12,033 nt of DNA from the NCBI GenBank assembly GCA_014379815.1, contig JACMLA010000104.1, positions 1 through 12,033 of the forward strand. Direction: 5' to 3'. A model generated the notes under the pieces. The model searched no databases. It saw only the letters and a list, made by a program, of their open reading frames with translations, and had not been told where the DNA came from. The number at the start of each line of letters is the position of its first letter. Within the stretch, counting starts at the first letter, position 1. The DNA comes from Bryobacteraceae bacterium (lineage in GTDB: Bacteria > Acidobacteriota > Terriglobia > Bryobacterales > Bryobacteraceae). Position numbers and translations under genes: made by a program. Of the stretch, positions 8,161 to 12,033 are shown piece by piece.

Positions 8161-8958
8161 ATGCACTCGGCACGGGTTCTGGTCTACATCCTCTGGGCCT
8201 CAGTGGCGGTCACGTTTGCCCAAAATCCTCAGTATGATTTTTACCCTGAGTTTCGCCCATGGGCCCGAGAGTTACGTCGCGTGGACGCTTCGATCAAGCG
8301 GGATCAGATTCTGGAACGTTACGCGACCAAAGTTCGTACTGAGGGGATTGCTGAGACTGAGATACAGCGTCGGAGCGCTCTGCTCGGAGACTCGCGGAAT
8401 CTCCTTGAGGATGATTTCTGGAATCGCTTTTTTACTCAGGGCACTTCTAACTACAACCGGGCGCCGAACGAGTTTCTTGTTGAGGTCGTTGAGGGACGAA
8501 AACCTGGGACAGCTCTTGACTACGGAATGGGAGCAGGCCGGAACGCGCTGTTCCTTGCGAAGCTGGGATGGCAAGTGTCGGGATTCGACCCGGCCGCGGA
8601 AGCCGTTTCTCTTGCGCAGAAGCAAGCAAAGGAGCTTGGACTCAAGCTCGATACGGCGACGGTTCGCGATAGCGAGTACGAGTTCGGCAAGGCACGATTT
8701 GACCTGGTCCTGTTCAGCTGGACGATGCCTGAGCCGGTCAACGCCCAACAGCTTGCGCAAAAAGTGGCAGAGTCCCTCAAGCCTGGAGGGATCGTCGTGA
8801 TGGAGTGTGGCGCCGACTGGGTTGGGCGCAACGGTATGCTCAAGCTCTTCGACGGATTACAGGTTGTTCGCTACGAAATCTTGATGGCCAAATCTGATTT
8901 CTTCGATCGCGGAGAAATGGAGGTCCTGCGCCTCGTAGCCCGTAAGCCCGCGGCTTGA
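8161..8958 (+). CDS. Class I SAM-dependent methyltransferase with N-terminal signal-like sequence
   Basis: A 265-aa protein whose residues about 104-215 form a class I methyltransferase fold. Motif I is ALDYGMGAGRNALFLAKLG (residues 118-136), with G122, G124 and G126 for S-adenosylmethionine. The acidic end of strand 2 is VSGFDPA (139-145, D143), the strand 4 motif is FDLVLFSW (180-187), and LKPGGIVVMEC (206-216) is the usual strand 5 turn. The closest recognisable class is the Methyltransf_11/25 or TehB-like group; the acceptor is unknown. Residues 1-20 look like a secretion signal (RVLVYILWASVAVTFA, then QNPQ), unusual because the cofactor is cytosolic. The preceding helical segment 30-100 contains FWNRFFTQGTSNYNRAPNEF, probably substrate-side. 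The gene stands alone: divergent from the padR operon, with a hairpin downstream. The ATG choice is supported by the abutting -10 box. Confidence 0.87.
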   Translation: MHSARVLVYILWASVAVTFAQNPQYDFYPEFRPWARELRRVDASIKRDQILERYATKVRTEGIAETEIQRRSALLGDSRNLLEDDFWNRFFTQGTSNYNRAPNEFLVEVVEGRKPGTALDYGMGAGRNALFLAKLGWQVSGFDPAAEAVSLAQKQAKELGLKLDTATVRDSEYEFGKARFDLVLFSWTMPEPVNAQQLAQKVAESLKPGGIVVMECGADWVGRNGMLKLFDGLQVVRYEILMAKSDFFDRGEMEVLRLVARKPAA

Positions 8959-9071
8959 CAGGGCGCACAGTGGCTGGAATAGGTCGCGTGATGGCTGTAT
9001 CGTTTTATGTCGTGACTGCATCCGGTTTCGTAGCACGTGTTGCTTTAGTACACGCGAGGCTCACGAAGCTG

Positions 9072-9102
9072 CCGGTCGCCAAAGGGTCCCCTTGGCGACC
9101 GG
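9072..9102. terminator. Strong hairpin between convergent genes, possible bidirectional terminator
   Basis: Perfect 11-bp arms CCGGTCGCCAA (9072-9082) and TTGGCGACCGG (9092-9102) enclose a 9-nt loop in which GGG and CCC could extend the stem. It begins 114 bp after the methyltransferase stop and lies 8 bp past the stop of the minus-strand Soli_cterm gene. Neither side has a T-run, so it is not a textbook Rho-independent terminator. It may instead protect mRNA 3' ends or be a copy of a dispersed palindromic repeat. Bases 8959-9071 otherwise hold nothing I recognise. Confidence 0.55.
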
Positions 9103-9110
9103 GGGTACAG

Positions 9111-10931
9111 CTACGGCCTCGTCGGAAGTTGTCCCGACGCGATGGTTTGCTCTATGCGGCACGTTAGACGCCCCTCGGGCCCAGACACGGCCGTTGGAAT
9201 TCGGAGATCCAGCTGATAAATCCCGGTCAGCCCGGGTGCCAGTCCTGCGAAGAATACCTCTACGGGCAGTGGCTCCCTGCCAGACTGTCCGAGCCGGCAT
9301 TGCAGATCGCCCGTTACTCGTGACAGTGGATTGCCCGGTGCTGGCTGGCCCGTGGGTACCACCGGTGTCACCTCGCCAAATCCTGTACCGTACACGTGAA
9401 TGACTTCACCCGCCCGAGCCGGAGAGGCCGGGCTTACAAGCGAACCGAAATCTTCATGTGCGGCCAGAACCGAGGTCGTCCGAGACGTCTGGGTCAGGAA
9501 CCATTCTGGGAAGTTCGCCACAACCTTGACCACACCCAAGAGTATCCACGCTGCCTCAAATGGGCTTGCCTCGTTTGCAGGCTTAAGCTTTAGTTGCACG
9601 TAATTCGGATCGGCGTCCAACGGTGCTTCCCAAGGCACTTGAACGGATGCGCCATTTGGGTCTGAAGCGAGCACAGGCCAGCTTTGCCCACCGAAACTCG
9701 CTGTTGTCGCGGGGTGTCCGGGTAGCAGGTATTGCTCCGGTCCGAATCTTGGGTCCCCTGCGCTAATGAGTCGCAATACGCTGCCGCGCGTCACATTTTG
9801 GCCGGATGGTGGGCCGTCCGTGCGTGCCAGCCCGAAAGGTGTAGTCGGAACAACCGGCGAGACTCGCCCCGTCGCGACTTCAATCCGAACGATAGCTGAA
9901 CCGTCGACAATAGCAAACACCATCTTGCCGTCGCCCGACAAAATGATTTCCCGGACACTGTCAGGGAACGTTAGATCCCTGAAACCTGAACCGTCTCGCC
10001 GGAACACGCGGTAGGACGCCGCATCGCGAAGCAGCACTGCGGATCCGTCTTCTGATATGTCCAGAGGTACTTCACCCGGAGACGGTGAGATTGGAGTGAT
10101 CAGTCCGGATGCGATGTCGTAAGCCACCATCCCTGATGAGATGTTCGTAATTACCACCCGAGCATCTGAACTCAGCAGAATGGGACCAGCATTGGGAAGC
10201 CCGGACAGCGGCTTCGTTTCCGTGGGACGAAACGGGTCAAAGCCAGGCCGCCACAACTCGAAGCCGCCTGGAACCCGCCGCACGGTTGAGCCATCATCCG
10301 CCACAGGCCGGGAACCACTTACTGCCAGCTTCGATAACGAGGAGACAACCGATTGTCCGGTGCGAACATTTACCCAGGCTACGTCCGGGCTAAACTCTAC
10401 TCCCCAGAGTCGGGAACTCTGGGCTAGCGCGTAGCGCCCATTCGCGCTTAAGCGAGCGGACCCGGGGAACTTGTTTTCTGTTCCGTCCGCGAATCGAACT
10501 GTGGTTTCCCACCGCTCAACAGTGACGGCACATGGTGTCCCAAAACTGCAATCTTTCTGCCCCACAAACGATACTATCTGGCCATCGGACGATAACGATG
10601 GCCGAAGCAAGTGATAGGGCTCGCTACCATCCCAGGTTCTTTGGTGGACGGACGAGAAACGGCCCGCAGGGCGCTGAGCGAGGAGCCGCACACTATCCTT
10701 TTCGGTCCAAGAGAAGATCTTCTCCCAGGCAACCTGGCCGGCAACGCCTCGCAACTGCAGTGGCGAGGAAAACACCAGCATCGAACCGTCCCGATTCGTG
10801 CTTAGCCCAGAAAACGCGTTAGGCTGGAAACTCTGGCTTAGATCAGGGATCTGGGCAGCGGTGACGCTTACAGCAGCGATTAGCAAAAAAGTACTCTTCA
10901 CAACAGATAGGTGGTGCAATCCGGATGCCAT
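9111..10931 (-). CDS. Exported beta-propeller protein with Soli_cterm (TIGR03437-like) C-terminal domain
   Basis: Predicted secreted 606-aa protein. A signal peptide is visible (VVKSTFLLIAAVSVTAA followed by QIPDL, residues 10-28). A GTG at codon 11 would give a tighter start (M-KSTFLLIAA), so the true start may be 10901. Residues about 40-380 carry TolB/WD40-like blades, for example LSTNRDGSMLVFSS, LSSDGQIVSFVG, LSANGRYALAQ, ISEDGSAVLLRD and LSGDGKMVFAIVDG. Residues about 473-606 match the Solibacter C-terminal domain: ASPARAGEVIHVYGTGFGEV, TPVVPTGQPAP, FFAGLAPGLTGIYQLDLRIP. That domain occurs at the ends of many surface or secreted Solibacter proteins and its function is not established; anchoring or adhesion is conjecture. 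No catalytic residues are recognisable. It lies about 100 bp downstream of the DinB-like gene on the same strand, with its own candidate -35 box, and a hairpin follows the stop. Confidence 0.85.
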   Translation of the reverse strand: MASGLHHLSVVKSTFLLIAAVSVTAAQIPDLSQSFQPNAFSGLSTNRDGSMLVFSSPLQLRGVAGQVAWEKIFSWTEKDSVRLLAQRPAGRFSSVHQRTWDGSEPYHLLRPSLSSDGQIVSFVGQKDCSFGTPCAVTVERWETTVRFADGTENKFPGSARLSANGRYALAQSSRLWGVEFSPDVAWVNVRTGQSVVSSLSKLAVSGSRPVADDGSTVRRVPGGFELWRPGFDPFRPTETKPLSGLPNAGPILLSSDARVVITNISSGMVAYDIASGLITPISPSPGEVPLDISEDGSAVLLRDAASYRVFRRDGSGFRDLTFPDSVREIILSGDGKMVFAIVDGSAIVRIEVATGRVSPVVPTTPFGLARTDGPPSGQNVTRGSVLRLISAGDPRFGPEQYLLPGHPATTASFGGQSWPVLASDPNGASVQVPWEAPLDADPNYVQLKLKPANEASPFEAAWILLGVVKVVANFPEWFLTQTSRTTSVLAAHEDFGSLVSPASPARAGEVIHVYGTGFGEVTPVVPTGQPAPGNPLSRVTGDLQCRLGQSGREPLPVEVFFAGLAPGLTGIYQLDLRIPTAVSGPEGRLTCRIEQTIASGQLPTRP

Positions 10932-10958
10932 GCACCATCGGCAAATACCTGGCCCTAA

Positions 10959-10987
10959 ATGGAATGCGACTGGATTTGCTGTGTCAA
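10959..10987 (-). promoter_or_regulatory. Candidate promoter of the Soli_cterm protein gene
   Basis: On the minus strand a perfect TTGACA (10987-10982) is followed after 17 nt by TTCCAT (10964-10959), a poor -10 (3 of 6). It lies in the 99-bp gap after the DinB-like gene and would give a leader of about 20 nt. If real, the exported protein can be expressed independently of the DinB-like gene. Confidence 0.35.
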
Positions 10988-11030
10988 CCCGCTACGTAAG
11001 ATGGACTGGGCGGGCCTTTAGACACCGAAG

Positions 11031-11600
11031 TCAGTCCGGGGGGCGCCGAGCAGTAAGTCGTCCGCAGGTCTCTTCCATTTGACGAACATGACGCTCTACG
11101 TGGGCACCGAGGAACAGGATCCACTGATACCCGTCGAGGGTCCCTAGCATTGGGTGAGGCGCGGTATGTGCTCGCAACGGTAGCTCTGTGTCATTCACAA
11201 ACGCGATCGTGGCCCCGCGGTGCCGGCGGAATTCTTCCAGTAACGCAAACCGGTCGGGCCAGCGGTTCGCAGGATGCAGTGGCTCCGGGGCTTCCATCCT
11301 TCTCCGACCTGGCGTGCGATCCGGCACGCGTTTCAGAATCAGGGCGTCCACTCGTTCCCGGTCTTCGACGCTGACTGCGGTTCCCGCTGGAGAAAGCCTG
11401 GTTCGTAGCATCCTGGCAATGCGGCTCTCCGTTAAAACCATGTGTTCGGAGATTTGCGCGGGACTCCAGACTGCCTCGGCTGGGGTTGCTTGCCATTCTT
11501 CGTCTGTAAGAGACTCCACAGTATCCGCAAAGCGTCTCGCAGTGGTTTCCAGATAGTTAACCAGATACTCGCGTTCGGTGCTGCTCAGCTGTTCGGACAT
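11031..11600 (-). CDS. DinB family protein (DinB_2-like putative metal-dependent enzyme)
   Basis: Cytoplasmic four-helix-bundle protein of 189 aa from the ATG at 11600. A GTG two codons upstream (11606) is also possible, giving 191 aa. The DinB/YfiT superfamily metal site is visible as three histidines: H53 in WSPAQISEHMV, and H167 and H171 in LGAHVERHVRQMEE, the standard H...H-x3-H spacing. Characterised relatives are thiol-dependent transferases (bacillithiol or mycothiol S-transferases, maleylpyruvate isomerase-like) and DNA-damage-inducible proteins of unknown activity; the substrate cannot be inferred here. The middle segment (about 80-120, LKRVPDRTPGRRRMEAPEPL) is the family's variable loop. 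A TATACT -10 box lies 9 nt upstream of the ATG. The gene is divergent from the efflux adaptor gene and upstream of the exported Soli_cterm gene. Confidence 0.88.
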   Translation of the reverse strand: MSEQLSSTEREYLVNYLETTARRFADTVESLTDEEWQATPAEAVWSPAQISEHMVLTESRIARMLRTRLSPAGTAVSVEDRERVDALILKRVPDRTPGRRRMEAPEPLHPANRWPDRFALLEEFRRHRGATIAFVNDTELPLRAHTAPHPMLGTLDGYQWILFLGAHVERHVRQMEETCGRLTARRPPD

Positions 11601-11609
11601 CGACACATC

Positions 11610-11615
11610 AGTATA
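11610..11615 (-). promoter_or_regulatory. -10 box close to the DinB-like gene start
   Basis: On the minus strand TATACT matches 5 of 6 -10 consensus bases and ends 9 nt before the ATG at 11600, predicting a leader of only about 2-3 nt. It would lie too close to the upstream GTG at 11606 for that start to be transcribed, which is why the ATG is preferred. No clear -35 box is seen. Confidence 0.4.
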
Positions 11616-11755
11616 AATCCGGCCAGACCTGTCCCATAAGCGGACACGCCAGCAAACCGCCGATATCCCAAAAATTCTCTAAACGCCTGTATCTTCGCCA
11701 GATTCCCATTCAAAGTGCCGTGGCCTCACCCGTGCCATACAAGAAAAGACAGCCT

Positions 11756-12033
11756 ATGGACGTTCCAAGAACAGGCGCAGCAAAAGGGCGGATGATCCGC
11801 CGCGCGATCTACGTTGGCGCAGCGATAATATGCATTCCTCTCATTACCTGGGGCCTCGGCAAAATGAAGCCGGCGGCGCCCACCGTGGATACCGCGCCCT
11901 GGATTGACGCAGTCAAACGCGGGGAGATGGTCCGGAATGTTCGCGGGCTTGGCACGCTCGTTCCGGAAGAGATCCTCTGGCTCCCGGCGTTAACCGATGG
12001 ACGGATAGAAAAGATCCGGCTTCGTCCTGGCGC
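11756..12033 (+). CDS. HlyD/MacA-type efflux periplasmic adaptor, N-terminal 92 codons (3' end outside window)
   Basis: Membrane-fusion protein that would link an inner-membrane ABC or RND exporter to an outer-membrane channel. My translation from the ATG at 11756 is open to the right edge. It begins MDVPRTGAAKGRMIRRAIYV, with a basic cytosolic stretch and a single membrane anchor at about residues 18-36 (AIYVGAAIICIPLITWGLG). The periplasmic part follows: WIDAVKRGEMVRNVRGLGTL and VPEEILWLPALTDGRIEKIR, then LRPG. That run (GEMVR-V-GxGTL, then A-x-T-x-G-R-I-E-K-I-x-x-x-P-G) is the first strand pair of the lipoyl/barrel-sandwich domain of HlyD-family adaptors. A GTG at 11732 in the same frame is an alternative start. 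No strong ribosome site is seen. The partner permease, ATPase and outer-membrane genes, if present, lie to the right. Confidence 0.85.
   Translation, partial: MDVPRTGAAKGRMIRRAIYVGAAIICIPLITWGLGKMKPAAPTVDTAPWIDAVKRGEMVRNVRGLGTLVPEEILWLPALTDGRIEKIRLRPG

Noticed and set aside
8078..8800. Long open frame (240 codons) on the plus strand overlapping the methyltransferase gene
   Set aside because: It is out of frame with the methyltransferase, which has clear SAM motifs and a signal-like start. The alternative product is rich in Arg and Ser with no recognisable domain.
8955..9167. Possible 70-codon gene overlapping the methyltransferase stop by 4 bp
   Set aside because: It runs through the 9072-9102 hairpin and into the 3' end of the opposite Soli_cterm gene, and has no domain or ribosome site. 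The 4-bp overlap alone is not enough.
11003..11037. GGACTG/CAGTCC inverted repeat at the end of the DinB-like gene as a terminator
   Set aside because: The arms are 6 bp with a loop of more than 20 nt and no T-run; it is within what chance would give.

Overview
The window looks like chromosomal DNA from an Acidobacteriota species, most likely of the Solibacter/Bryobacter group. Four observations point there. There is a PadR regulator directly followed by a very long ATPase-less MacB/FtsX permease (the 'acidobacterial duplicated orphan permease', ADOP, arrangement). There is an exported beta-propeller protein ending in a domain that reads like the Solibacter C-terminal domain (Soli_cterm). There is an Oar-like TonB-dependent receptor of the kind expanded in this phylum. 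Most intact genes are metabolic, envelope or regulatory, and I see no tRNA, rRNA, insertion sequence, integrase or CRISPR array.

Layout, left to right. (1) Positions 1-3444, plus strand: the C-terminal part of a TonB-dependent outer-membrane receptor, a terminator-like hairpin, then an exported TolB-type beta-propeller with an N-terminal beta-sandwich domain. (2) 3413-4978: a TetR regulator (minus) divergent from an NmrA-like NAD(P)-binding oxidoreductase (plus). A perfect 17-bp palindrome lies between them, over both candidate promoters. The TetR gene overlaps the TolB gene tail to tail by 32 bp. (3) 4988-8016, minus: the padR-ADOP operon, with a 10-5-10 inverted repeat containing a consensus -35 box in front of padR. 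(4) 8161-8958, plus: a class I SAM methyltransferase with an N-terminal signal-like sequence and a -10 box only 6 nt ahead of the ATG. (5) 9111-11600, minus: a DinB-family protein followed after about 100 bp by the exported Soli_cterm protein. A strong hairpin separates the latter from the convergent methyltransferase gene. (6) 11756 to the right edge, plus: the first 92 codons of a membrane-anchored HlyD/MacA-type efflux adaptor.

How the genes may work together. The TetR/NmrA pair looks like a self-contained stress switch. PadR-ADOP looks like a self-regulated membrane operon without its own ATPase. The adaptor at the right edge is probably the first gene of a separate tripartite exporter. 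I do not see a clearly new multi-gene system. The points most worth a second look are the two well-defined operators, the methyltransferase with an export-like N-terminus, and the apparently leaderless starts.
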